From: Pandoraea vervacti
GTDB taxonomy: Bacteria > Pseudomonadota > Gammaproteobacteria > Burkholderiales > Burkholderiaceae
NCBI RefSeq assembly: GCF_000934605.2
Contig: NZ_CP010897.2
Span: 3,162,001-3,226,000 of the forward strand
DNA length: 64,000 nt
Direction: 5' to 3'
The position numbers were made by a program, and so were the translations under genes. Shown here one piece after another: positions 54,525-62,536 of this stretch. Within the stretch, counting starts at the first letter, position 1; each line of letters begins with the position of its first letter. A model generated the notes under the pieces. The model did no database searches. It had not been told where the DNA came from and was given only the letters and a program-made list of their open reading frames with translations.

Positions 54525-55430
54525 GTGGACAGATTGCAGGCGATGGAAATTTTTACTCGGGTGGTCGAGACCCACGGGTTCAAGAAGGCCGCCGGTACGC
54601 TGTCGCTGCCGCCCGCCACGGTGACGAAGACGATCAAGGACCTCGAAGCGCATCTCGGCACACGACTTCTGAACCGAACCACGCGCGCGCTAAGCCTCAC
54701 CGACGCGGGACAACGCTACTACGAAAGCTGCAAGCTGATCCTGCATGAGGTGCAAAGTGCCGAGGAGGCTATCGCCGGGCCCGAGGGGGAGGTTCGCGGG
54801 TCCATTCGCGTAAGCACCACGCCCTCGCTGGCAAGCCGCATCATCATTCCGGCGCTTCCACAATTCACCGCGCGACACCCCCACATCGACGTCGGACTGC
54901 GACTGAGCGATTCGGTCTCCGACCTCGTGCAGGAAGGCCTCGACTGCGTCATCCGAGCCGGGGAACCCCAACCGTCCGCCACACTCGTCGCGCGTCGGCT
55001 GACGACCTTTCGATGGCTCGTTTGCGCATCCCCTGCCTATCTCGCCAATCACGGCGAACCCGTGTCGCCTGAAGATCTTCGCGAGCATCACGCGGTGGGT
55101 TACATCTCCAGCAGGACGGGCCGGTCGGCCGAGTGGGTCTTCCAGAAAGCGGGGCAATTGCACGCAATTGCCATGTCGGAGCAAGTGTCGGTCGACGACA
55201 CCGAGGCGTATGTCGCGAGCGGTGTGGCGGGACTGGGCCTGATCAGAAGCGCGGACTACATGGTGGACGCCCTGATCGCCGAAGGCCGCCTGAAGCAGGT
55301 CTTGCAAGACCACACCGCACCTGCCGAACCCATATCCCTCCTGTATCCACAGAGTCGCTACCGATCGGCTGCGCTGCGCACCTTTGTCGACTGGTGCGTT
55401 CGGATTTTCAACGGACAAGGCGACGCCTGA
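54525..55430 (+). CDS. LysR family transcriptional regulator
   Basis: 301 residues, starting (M)DRLQAMEIFTRVVETHGF from a GTG at 54525 with GGAGAG upstream. Helix-turn-helix, then NRTTRALSLTDAG and the binding domain. Divergent from the NmrA-like gene and convergent with PhzF. Confidence 0.9.
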   Translation: MDRLQAMEIFTRVVETHGFKKAAGTLSLPPATVTKTIKDLEAHLGTRLLNRTTRALSLTDAGQRYYESCKLILHEVQSAEEAIAGPEGEVRGSIRVSTTPSLASRIIIPALPQFTARHPHIDVGLRLSDSVSDLVQEGLDCVIRAGEPQPSATLVARRLTTFRWLVCASPAYLANHGEPVSPEDLREHHAVGYISSRTGRSAEWVFQKAGQLHAIAMSEQVSVDDTEAYVASGVAGLGLIRSADYMVDALIAEGRLKQVLQDHTAPAEPISLLYPQSRYRSAALRTFVDWCVRIFNGQGDA

Positions 55431-55611
55431 TGCATGGGTGGCGACGCGCCCCATGTCGAGGAGGTAATAGACGCCCATGATCAACAGCCGTCTCACTTCC
55501 GGGATGTTGATCGGTAGCCGTCGCAGGCCTGCGCACGCGCGTGTGGCGGGTGTCATGATGTCCGACACCACATCGAGGACACTGTCCGCACCTGCCCGCT
55601 GTCGACGATCT

Positions 55612-56607
55612 TCATGCCAGCGACGCCAGCAGGGTGAATTCGACGGCGCCGCTGATCCAGCAACCTGCACTGCTGTCGAAGGGATCGCGCAAGGCGACGC
55701 GAATGCACGACGGTCGCCCCATCGCGAAGCCTTGGTACACCCGCATGGTGGAATCGCCGTCGCGGAGCAAGCCGTAGTGGATGGCGCCGTATAGCGTGGC
55801 GGCAGCGGCAATCCCGGTAGCCGCGTCTTCGGGATACCCCGAGGCGCGCGGGAACTGACGCGCATGCAGTTCGAGCGGCCTCGCGCACTCGACGGCGAAC
55901 GGGTACAGCCCCGTCGAGTCGAGGGCGTCGCACAGTGCGGCGACGCCCGGCAGTCGGGGGGCGAGCGCATCGAGCACGTCGACCGACTTGAGCGGGATCA
56001 GCGTCTTCGTGCGACTCGTCCGCGCGTTGACGATGCCGATCGGGGCAAGGTCGTCGTGCGAGATGCGCAAGACTTCGCAGACGGAACCGATCAACGATGG
56101 ATCGTTGATCGGTTCCACGATGCCTCTGGGCTGTCCGACATCGATGCGTTTGGTTTCGTCGTCAAAACGCACGTCGACAATGCCGCTCAACGTCTCGACA
56201 GTGGCCTTGGGCGTCGTCCACCGGGCTGCCTGACGCAGCAACCACATTGCGCCAAGCGTGGCGTGGCCACACATTTCCATTTCGTGCGCCGGTACGAAGA
56301 AACGTAGGCGGAAGGCGTGACGAGGGTCTGCGGCGCGGCAGACAAAGGCGCTCTCATGCCCGTAGCGCGCGGCGATCGCTTTCATCTCGTCGGCCGACAA
56401 GTGATCGGCGTCGAGCACGACGGGTGCGGGATTTCCGCCATTGGAGCCAGCGGAGAATACGTTGACGAAACGCAGGTCCGGTGCGGCGTCGGTGCGGCGG
56501 GTGATATCGGTGGTATCGGTGGTATCGGTGGTATCGGTGGTACCGGTGGTACCGGTGGTACCGGTGGTACCGGCGATCCCGGTGGGATCGTAAAGATTGG
56601 GTGGCAT
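55612..56607 (-). CDS. PhzF family isomerase/epimerase-like protein
   Basis: 331 residues. The catalytic Glu is in RYGHESAFVC (near residue 83), with NGGNPAPVVL and MCGHATLGAMWLL as PhzF signature blocks and DAATGIAAAATLY near the end. Residues ~10-34 are a low-complexity Thr/Gly/Asp/Ile repeat encoded by a 9-bp tandem repeat. The ATG at 56607 has GAGAG upstream. Divergent from the AraC gene at 56954. The substrate is not predictable. Confidence 0.85.
   Translation of the reverse strand: MPPNLYDPTGIAGTTGTTGTTGTTDTTDTTDTTDITRRTDAAPDLRFVNVFSAGSNGGNPAPVVLDADHLSADEMKAIAARYGHESAFVCRAADPRHAFRLRFFVPAHEMEMCGHATLGAMWLLRQAARWTTPKATVETLSGIVDVRFDDETKRIDVGQPRGIVEPINDPSLIGSVCEVLRISHDDLAPIGIVNARTSRTKTLIPLKSVDVLDALAPRLPGVAALCDALDSTGLYPFAVECARPLELHARQFPRASGYPEDAATGIAAAATLYGAIHYGLLRDGDSTMRVYQGFAMGRPSCIRVALRDPFDSSAGCWISGAVEFTLLASLA
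56501..56581 (-). repeat. 9-bp tandem repeats in the PhzF gene
   Basis: Nine units of nine bases on the plus strand: four of GTGRTATCG, four of GTGGTACCG and one GCGATCCCG. The frame is kept; it encodes (GTT)/(DTT) repeats. Confidence 0.9.
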
Positions 56608-56813
56608 TTGGGAACTCTCGCGGTGGCAGGTGGCGCAAGCATGACGAGGCGGAAAAAGACCGTCGCCGCTTATCGGGCCATGGATGGCGTCCGATCGGGC
56701 CAAATGCCGGAAGTCCCCGGCCGAGCGCACCGGGCAAAGATAGGTAGTTTCCCGGAGATCGTGGTCGGCGCTGGCGTCGGACGAGCGCGTATTGACGAGA
56801 TGGCTGGGGGGAT

Positions 56814-56840
56814 TTGCGATGCGTTTGCTGAGGCTATACT
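56814..56840 (+). promoter_or_regulatory. Possible promoter of the AraC gene
   Basis: TTGCGA and TATACT with a 15-base spacer, ending 113 bases before the start codon at 56954. The rest of the 346-base gap shows no gene. Confidence 0.35.
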
Positions 56841-56953
56841 GGGCGCTTGAATGTGATGCCGCAGGGTGACGACCGTGCCGCATCGACAGTCGTCATTCGT
56901 CGCAAATTGTCGTGCATGTCATTGCAGGCCCTGTACTGCCGAGGAAGCGTAAC

Positions 56954-57811
56954 GTGAAGTCCTATCCGACCGCTCAGCGTCATCTCTGCGGTGATCGAAT
57001 CGCCGACGTGCGGCACGTGTCGGTTGGCGAGTACCGTACGCAGCCGCATATGCATGATGACGAGTACATGTTTCTGCTACCGAGAACCGGGCAACTGGTG
57101 CTCAACGTCGAAACGAACGTCTTGCCCGTACGGGTCGCCCCCAAATCCTTCGTGGTCATACCGCCGCAGCGCGTGCATGACACGCGGGGCTATCGCGCAG
57201 GCCAGGCCCATGTGGCGGTCTATGTGGCGAGCGACTTTGTCGCGTTCTGTGAGCGAAAGGCGCAGCGTAAGCTTTCCTGTTCGCGTGTCACGATCTGGTC
57301 CGCGCCGATGCTTCTTCTGGATGCCGTGCGGGTCGCCACGATGGATGCCAGTGCCTCCGGCCCTGCCCTTTCTCCCGAACTGTCGACCTTTCGCGCAGAG
57401 CTCAGCGCCCGCATGCTGGCGGCGACCTGCATTGAAGCGGGGTTGACGTCGGCACCGTTGAGCGCCGATCGGATGGCGGCAAATGCAGAGATCGTTCGCG
57501 ACATCCGTGCGTTTTTGGACGCGACGCTTGAGCAGCCTGTCCCGCTCGATCGCATCGCTTACGAATTCGGGTTATCTCGCCGGACGTTGACGCGAATTTT
57601 CCGCGACGTCACAGGCGAAACCGTGGTGGATTATCAATCGCGGCGCCGAGTCGAGATGGCTGTGTCGCTGCTTAATGCGCCGGGCATGACGGTGCTTGGC
57701 GTGGCCGCCGCGGTAGGGCTCGAATCGCCATCGTATCTGGCGCGGCTTTTCAGGAAATACGGATATGCGCCACCGAACGCGTTCAAAAGTGCTGGCTCGC
57801 CGGCGGATTGA
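56954..57811 (+). CDS. AraC family transcriptional regulator (cupin type)
   Basis: 285 residues. An N-terminal cupin (PHMHDDEYMFLLPRTGQLVL) is followed by helix-turn-helix segments (DRIAYEFGLSRRTLTRIF; VLGVAAAVGLESPSYLARLF). GTG start at 56954 with GAGGAAG upstream; a GTG at 56912 is less likely. Divergent from PhzF, which it likely controls. Confidence 0.88.
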   Translation: MKSYPTAQRHLCGDRIADVRHVSVGEYRTQPHMHDDEYMFLLPRTGQLVLNVETNVLPVRVAPKSFVVIPPQRVHDTRGYRAGQAHVAVYVASDFVAFCERKAQRKLSCSRVTIWSAPMLLLDAVRVATMDASASGPALSPELSTFRAELSARMLAATCIEAGLTSAPLSADRMAANAEIVRDIRAFLDATLEQPVPLDRIAYEFGLSRRTLTRIFRDVTGETVVDYQSRRRVEMAVSLLNAPGMTVLGVAAAVGLESPSYLARLFRKYGYAPPNAFKSAGSPAD

Positions 57812-57980
57812 GCTTGCGTAAACGCGGATCGGCGTCGGGGGGGGCGTTGGCGCGTCGGGCGGCGTGGGCGGCGAGGGTGGCAGCGTCTTGCGATGGAGCG
57901 GTACGAGCGCAGCGCCGCGGTGGGTCGCGCTGACCTGGAGTTTCATGCGGCGCTGGTCCTGATGCTATCTAACCGTGAAG

Positions 57981-58166
57981 TTAGAGGACGCTCTTGCCGC
58001 CTGCAATTCCATCTTTTCCGGATTGCACGGGAACAGCGCAGTTCGACCGGTTAGCGCCGAACCCACCGCCCACCTGAGCGACCTCCGTCTCGCTCAACTC
58101 AGCGAGCTTGCCTTTTTCAACGTCCATGTTCTCACCCGGCTTCGCGGGCTGAAGGTCCTTTTCCAT
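57981..58166 (-). CDS. Double-glycine leader peptide A (bacteriocin/RiPP-like precursor)
   Basis: 61 residues. An ATG at 58166 with AGGAGT (TAGGAG) at 7-base spacing opens MEKDLQPAKPGENM ... KLAELSETEVAQVGGGFG. The leader has the ELxxxE...VxGG pattern of double-glycine leaders; the core is GFGANRSNCAVPVQSGKD then IAGGKSVL with one Cys. A second, related peptide gene (B) lies 380 bases upstream on the same strand, with a related 5' leader (about 140 bases). No transporter or modification enzyme is in the window. Function as an exported peptide is inference. Confidence 0.7.
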   Translation of the reverse strand: MEKDLQPAKPGENMDVEKGKLAELSETEVAQVGGGFGANRSNCAVPVQSGKDGIAGGKSVL

Positions 58167-58303
58167 TCTCACTCCTACTGGTCTATCGGCTTGCCGCGCA
58201 AACGCACGGCGCCGCTGCCGACTTGGTGCCGAGTCAGCGCCGGCACAATGGACTTTCGGCCATTGCACGCCGGAGCATGGTGACCAAATGAAAGCTGCGC
58301 ATT

Positions 58304-58315
58304 GGACTTTAGTCC
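58304..58315. promoter_or_regulatory. GGACTTTAGTCC palindrome upstream of peptide gene A
   Basis: A perfect 12-bp palindrome in GCGCATTGGACTTTAGTCCTATG, 138 bases before the peptide A start. The same core and flanks occur at 58882-58893. Confidence 0.6.
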
Positions 58316-58371
58316 TATGTGGGATGGGGGCGCGGAGCGTTCGTTGGGGAACTGCGTTTTATTTGGCGAGT

Positions 58372-58441
58372 GTTTGCAGGAAATTGCGGGACCCGGTGAG
58401 GCCCGCGAAAGCGATGCCAAAGCGGGAGGTGGTACGAGGAA
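58372..58441. repeat. Left copy of a ~70-bp direct repeat (att-like)
   Basis: This segment (GTTTGCAGGAAATTGCGGGA ... GCGATGCCAAAGCGGGAGG, GGTACGAGGAA) is about 75% identical to 63608-63678 beside and into tRNA-Leu, with one gap. It ends in a sequence like the tRNA 3' end. It could be an attachment-site remnant of the island, or the end of an older related element. Confidence 0.6.
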
Positions 58442-58545
58442 CAAATCATTGACGTGTCGACGGCGAGGTAGTCGACACAAACGCAGCGCCGCCGTGTGCC
58501 GGTTAGACCGGGAGTCGCACGGGGCGCTGCGCCTGCTGCGCTTGT

Positions 58546-58746
58546 TTATCGGGTGCCAGGACGCTGGGTGGGACCGAACCGCGCGTTGTTGGAGTTAGGG
58601 GTAGCGACGGGGACAGCTCGTCCCCCAAAAGACTCCCCGAATCCCCCGCTAACCTGAGCCATCTCGCCCTCGGTCAACTCAGCGACGGTGCGCTTGTCAA
58701 CTTCCGTCGAGTCTCCGAGCTTCCCCGGTTGAAGTTCCTTTTCCAT
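58546..58746 (-). CDS. Double-glycine leader peptide B (bacteriocin/RiPP-like precursor)
   Basis: 66 residues, a diverged homologue of peptide A. ATG at 58746 with GAGG at 6-base spacing. Leader MEKELQPGKLGDST ... RTVAELTEGEMAQVSGG; core FGESFGGRAVPVATPNSN then NARFGPTQRPGTR. Both peptides share the leader pattern and the AVPV stretch in the core. No Cys in this core, so disulfide or lanthionine chemistry would not apply to B. Confidence 0.7.
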   Translation of the reverse strand: MEKELQPGKLGDSTEVDKRTVAELTEGEMAQVSGGFGESFGGRAVPVATPNSNNARFGPTQRPGTR

Positions 58747-58881
58747 TCTTACCTCTATTGGTCTATCGGCTTTCCGTGGCGTAGCACGTGGCCGCTACCG
58801 ACATGGGGCCGAGTCGGCTCCGGCGCAATGAATACACCCATTGCGTTTCCGAGCGTAGCGGCCAAATGGAGGCACCGCATT

Positions 58882-58893
58882 GGACTTTAGTCC
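58882..58893. promoter_or_regulatory. GGACTTTAGTCC palindrome upstream of peptide gene B
   Basis: Same 12-bp palindrome as upstream of peptide A, within GCATTGGACTTTAGTCCTA, 136 bases before the start of peptide B and 68 bases before the plus-strand ORF at 58962. It is shared by two divergent genes. Confidence 0.6.
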
Positions 58894-58961
58894 TATATGA
58901 GCCGGGTGTCCGAGGCGGCTTTCTTCCGTAAGCCGCGCCATGTGCATAAGGAGGTTTGACG

Positions 58962-59117
58962 ATGCGAATCAAGACCCAAGGCCAAGAACTGACGGTCAGG
59001 GTTGTTGCGGTCGAAAGGCCGGGTTACATCGGCATCACTTCGACACCACCGTTAAAGCTGGAAGTTGTCGCCCGAAGTGCGTTGGGCTCAACCGCTACGA
59101 GGCCTGCGCCCTCATAG
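58962..59117 (+). CDS. Small ORF of 51 residues, function unknown
   Basis: ATG with a perfect AAGGAGGT (58948-58955) at 6-base spacing opens MRIKTQGQELTVRVVAVERP then GYIGITSTPP. It ends LKLEVVARSALGSTATRPAPS. The 5' leader has a GCGGCTT/AAGCCGC hairpin (58915-58936). Its strong ribosome site and position opposite peptide B suggest a real gene, perhaps an accessory factor. It has no recognised family; it could also be a truncated remnant. Confidence 0.5.
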   Translation: MRIKTQGQELTVRVVAVERPGYIGITSTPPLKLEVVARSALGSTATRPAPS

Positions 59118-59303
59118 ACTACCCGCCACATTCGCACTAGATTTCCGCCTCGACTAACCTCTGCTACGAGCTGGTGCTATGCACTCAGTCAGCAATGCAT
59201 CCGATCCGCTTTCCGCCCTCATCCAATGAAGTAGCCCCAATCGCCTGCCCCGCTGCCGACGTCGACTGCTGCGCGTGGAGCCGAGCATCTTATCAACACA
59301 ATT

Positions 59304-59332
59304 TTGACTTTTCGTATCCAAATGGATACACT
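59304..59332 (+). promoter_or_regulatory. Promoter and operator of the toxin-antitoxin operon
   Basis: TTGACT (59304-59309) and TACACT (59327-59332) with a 17-base spacer. A perfect palindrome GTATCC-AAAT-GGATAC (59314-59329) overlaps both, as expected for an autoregulated toxin-antitoxin operon. Confidence 0.65.
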
Positions 59333-59410
59333 CATAAATGTACATCATCAACCAGACAAGAGAGTTTCGAAGTAAAGGCTCGAGGAGTACCGTCTTGATG
59401 CGAGGAGAGT

Positions 59411-59899
59411 ATGTGGGTACTTTTGCGTCCACCAAATGAAATGGTGGGCACAAAAGTGGACAAGGTTTTGAGTGTGGCTGTGGAAGCGGTACCTTACCGA
59501 CGAGCGAATTTCCCAATGGAGTTCAAGCGCGCGACGGTCGAGGCAACGTTAAGGCCAGGTGCGTCGGTTGCTTTGACAGCGCGCAAGGCAGGCATCAACG
59601 CCAACTTGTTATTCAAATGGCGCCGGCATTATCTGGCTGGCGCTTACGGTGATGTCACACCTGAGCTTGTTACTCGCCAGAGTTCCGCGGCTTCGGTGAC
59701 CGAGTTTGTTCCCGTGACGATCACGAAGGCTCTCGTTGGCATCGCCACGCCGACGGCAGACCAAGCAGTCCCGACCTCACGATGTTCATCGAGGCACGAG
59801 GGGAAGATCGAGTTGGTGATGCGTGGCGGCACAATGCGCTTCGATGGTCCGCTGAGTTTGGAGTTACTGCGCGAGTTGATTTCGGAGCTACGCACATGA
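59411..59899 (+). CDS. IS66 TnpA (orf1)
   Basis: 162 residues if started at 59411 with GGAGAG. The conserved core is EFKRATVEATLRPGASVALT followed by ARKAGINANLLFKWRRHY, a helix-turn-helix-type accessory protein of IS66. The start upstream of this core is uncertain. It overlaps tnpB by four bases (ATGA). Confidence 0.85.
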   Translation: MWVLLRPPNEMVGTKVDKVLSVAVEAVPYRRANFPMEFKRATVEATLRPGASVALTARKAGINANLLFKWRRHYLAGAYGDVTPELVTRQSSAASVTEFVPVTITKALVGIATPTADQAVPTSRCSSRHEGKIELVMRGGTMRFDGPLSLELLRELISELRT

Positions 59900-60243
59900 T
59901 CGGGTTGCCCTCGAACACGCGTGTGTGGATCGCCGCTGGCGTGACAGATATGCGCTGCGGCTTCAATGGTTTAGCTGCCAAGGTCGAGTCGGTGCTGCAT
60001 AAGGATCCGTTCTCGGGGCACATCTTCCTGTTTCGTGGTCGTCGTGGTGATTTGCTCAAAGCGCTGTGCTGGAGCGATGGCGGATTGTGCTTGCTGGCCA
60101 AGCGGCTGGAGAAAGGTCGCTTCGCGTGGCCACGGGCCGATGGTGGTGTCGTGGCACTCACCACTGCGCAGCTCTCACTCTTGCTTGAAGGGTTCGATTG
60201 GCGCGAGCCCATCGACGCGGCTCGCCCACGCAGTGCGAGATAA
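59896..60243 (+). CDS. IS66 accessory protein TnpB
   Basis: 115 residues, MIGLPSNTRVWIAAGVTDMR and GFNGLAAKVESVLHKDPFSG match the IS66 TnpB (orf2) family. ATG overlaps the tnpA stop. Required for IS66 transposition. Confidence 0.95.
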   Translation: MIGLPSNTRVWIAAGVTDMRCGFNGLAAKVESVLHKDPFSGHIFLFRGRRGDLLKALCWSDGGLCLLAKRLEKGRFAWPRADGGVVALTTAQLSLLLEGFDWREPIDAARPRSAR

Positions 60244-60301
60244 CGTATTTTTTGGGAGATATCCGATAGGCAGCGGGCGCACTGGACGATAGGCTTACGT
60301 C

Positions 60302-61888
60302 ATGAGCTTCTCCCGCGCCAATCTGCCTGACGACATCGATGCCCTCAAGGCGTTGGTGTTGGCTAGCCAGCAGGTTTTGCACGAGCGCGAAATACAGCTC
60401 GCCGCGCTGCAAACGCGCCTCACATCGCGCGAGCAAGAGATTGCGCATTTGAAGCTGCTCATCGACAAGCTCAAGCGCATGCAGTTTGGACGAAAATCCG
60501 AGAAGCTCGCACGCCAGATCGAACAACTCGAGCTGCGTCTGGAGGACTTGCAAGCCGCCGAAGGTGCCACCGAGGCTGCCACGCCGATTAAGTCCCAAGT
60601 AAAAGTCCGATCCGAGCGCCAGGCGCTGCCAGAACACCTTGCGCGTGAAGAGCGCGTCTACCTACCCGAGGCCGAAGATTGCCCGGCCTGTGGCGGCAAA
60701 CTCAAGCCGCTGGGAGAAGACGTCTCGGAGCAGCTCGAATACGTGCGAGCGCACTTCCGTGTGATTCGCCACCGCCGCCCCAAGCTCGCTTGTGCGTGCT
60801 GCGACACGATTGTGCAGCAGCCGGCACCGAGTCGCCCGATTGAGCGTGGCGTGGCTGGCCCCCATCTGCTCGCGCACATCATTACCAGCAAATTCCTCGA
60901 TCACCAACCGCTGTACCGCCAGCAGGCGATCTATGCCCGTGACGGTGTGGAACTCGAGGCCGGGCAGATGGGGCATTGGCTGGGGCGCGTGAGCTGGTTG
61001 TTAAATCCGCTGGTGGATGCTGTGCGTGCCTACGCGCTGGGCGGCACCAAGGTCCACGGCGATGACACACCATTGCCGGTGTTAGAGCCCGGGCGAGGTA
61101 GCACCAAGACTGGACGGCTCTGGGTGTACGTGCGTGATGACCGGCCGTGCGGCTCCCATGAGGCACCTGCCGTTTGGTTTGCTTACACGCCTGATCGACG
61201 GGGCGAGCACCCACAGCGACATCTGGCAAGCTTTAACGGGGTGCTGCAAGCCGATGCGTTTGCCGGTTACGCGCCACTTTATGAAAACGACAGCATCCGC
61301 GAAGCGGCGTGCATGGCGCACGCGCGACGCAAGATCTACGACCTGCATGCGGTACGCCCCAACGCCATTACAGAAGAAGCTCTGCACCGCATCGGCGAGC
61401 TATATCGCATAGAAGCCGAAATCCGGGGCAAACCACCGGACGAGCGACGGCAAGTGCGACAGGCACAGGCTGTACCTCGGCTCGAAGCGTTACGGCAGTG
61501 GTACGAATCAGTGCTGCCAACACTCTCTGCGAAGTCCGACACCACCCGCGCGATTCAGTACTCCCTGAACCGCTGGCCCGCGCTCGCCTATTACTGCGAG
61601 GACGGGCAGGCGGAGATCGATAACCTGATTGCCGAGCGTGCGCTGCGCGGCGTGGCGATTGGCCGCCGCAATTATCTGTTTGCCGGCGCCGACTCGGGCG
61701 GTGAGCGTGCTGCGGCGATGTACAGCCTGATCGGCACGGCACGCTTGAACGGCATCAACCCCGAAGCCTACCTCGCCTACGTGCTCGAGCGCATCGCCGA
61801 TCACCCGGTCAATCGGATCGACGAGTTGCTGCCATGGAACGTGGCGCAGCAACTGCCTGACATCGCCAAGATCGAACCCATTCGCTAA
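60302..61888 (+). CDS. IS66 family transposase TnpC
   Basis: 528 residues. An N-terminal leucine-rich coiled coil is followed by a zinc-finger-like CPACGG ... CACCD near residue 126, and DDE residues are in KVHGDDTPLPVLEPG, QADAFAGYAPLYE and RALRGVAIGRRNYLFAG. It is the main transposase and appears full length. Confidence 0.95.
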   Translation: MSFSRANLPDDIDALKALVLASQQVLHEREIQLAALQTRLTSREQEIAHLKLLIDKLKRMQFGRKSEKLARQIEQLELRLEDLQAAEGATEAATPIKSQVKVRSERQALPEHLAREERVYLPEAEDCPACGGKLKPLGEDVSEQLEYVRAHFRVIRHRRPKLACACCDTIVQQPAPSRPIERGVAGPHLLAHIITSKFLDHQPLYRQQAIYARDGVELEAGQMGHWLGRVSWLLNPLVDAVRAYALGGTKVHGDDTPLPVLEPGRGSTKTGRLWVYVRDDRPCGSHEAPAVWFAYTPDRRGEHPQRHLASFNGVLQADAFAGYAPLYENDSIREAACMAHARRKIYDLHAVRPNAITEEALHRIGELYRIEAEIRGKPPDERRQVRQAQAVPRLEALRQWYESVLPTLSAKSDTTRAIQYSLNRWPALAYYCEDGQAEIDNLIAERALRGVAIGRRNYLFAGADSGGERAAAMYSLIGTARLNGINPEAYLAYVLERIADHPVNRIDELLPWNVAQQLPDIAKIEPIR

Positions 61889-62222
61889 CCGCCATTTACC
61901 GCCGCGTCAACAACCCGATCTACGGTACACATCGAGCGCTTACGTTTCGAACGTGGCTTGGTAAGCTGAAAGATGTAACGGGCAGAGCCAAGATCGCGCT
62001 GCGCATTAGGCGCGCCGAGGCCGGGAACTTTGGAGACTCCAAGTCGCTCGGCGGTGGTCTGTGGGAAATGCGCATCGACCACGGGCCGGGATACCGCGTG
62101 TACTACGGTAGAGATGGCGAAATCACTTACTTGCTGGTTTGCGGAGGCGGCAAGTCAACCCAACAGGCGGACATTGCTCGCGCCCGGGATTTTTGGAACA
62201 AGGTCCGCATGGAGTCGCTGAA

Positions 62223-62525
62223 ATGAGTAGAACAGACATCACTCGGTTTGACGCGTCGGAGTATCTCGATAGCGATGAAATGATCGCCGAGTACCTCAAC
62301 GCGGCGCTTGAAGAGAATGACCCAGCGCTTTTTCTATCCGCGATTGCCGATGTGGCCAAGGCGAAAGGCATGACGCAGGTGGCACTAGCCGCCGGCCTTG
62401 GTCGAGAGAGTTTGTACAAGGCGCTATCACCCAATGCTCAACCCCGATTCTCCACAGTATTGCGAGTCATGCACGCGCTAGGCGTAAAGCTTTCGACAGT
62501 CCCTGACCGCGCGGCGCACGCATAA
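62223..62525 (+). CDS. HigA/addiction-module antitoxin (toxin inactivated)
   Basis: 100 residues, MSRTDITRFDASEYLDSDEM ... FLSAIADVAKAKGMTQVALA ... GLGRESLYKALSPNAQPRFS, a helix-turn-helix antitoxin. Overlaps the toxin stop by two bases. It is intact while the toxin is disrupted. Confidence 0.9.
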   Translation: MSRTDITRFDASEYLDSDEMIAEYLNAALEENDPALFLSAIADVAKAKGMTQVALAAGLGRESLYKALSPNAQPRFSTVLRVMHALGVKLSTVPDRAAHA

Positions 62526-62536
62526 AAGAGATACTT

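Larger units (their letters stand above)
59372..61943 (+). mobile_element. IS66-family insertion sequence
   Basis: 2,572 bp. Terminal inverted repeats GTAAAGGCTCGAGGAGTACC (left) and GTAAGCGCTCGATGTGTACC (right end, reverse strand) match at 18 of 22 positions. It is flanked by perfect 8-bp target duplications GTTTCGAA (59364-59371 and 61944-61951). It carries tnpA, tnpB and tnpC. All are intact, so it is recent and potentially active. Confidence 0.95.
59338..62226 (+). pseudogene. RelE/HigB-like toxin gene split by an IS66 insertion
   Basis: The toxin starts at ATG 59338 (MYIINQTREF) and runs to the insertion point. Removing the IS (59372-61943) and one target copy joins it in frame to RTWLGKLKDVTGRAKIALRI ... 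DHGPGYRVYY ... ending before the TGA at 62224. The reconstructed protein is 102 residues, matching Gp49-like/RelE-family toxins. The insertion falls after about codon 11, so the toxin is inactivated. The stop overlaps the antitoxin ATG (62223). Confidence 0.88.
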
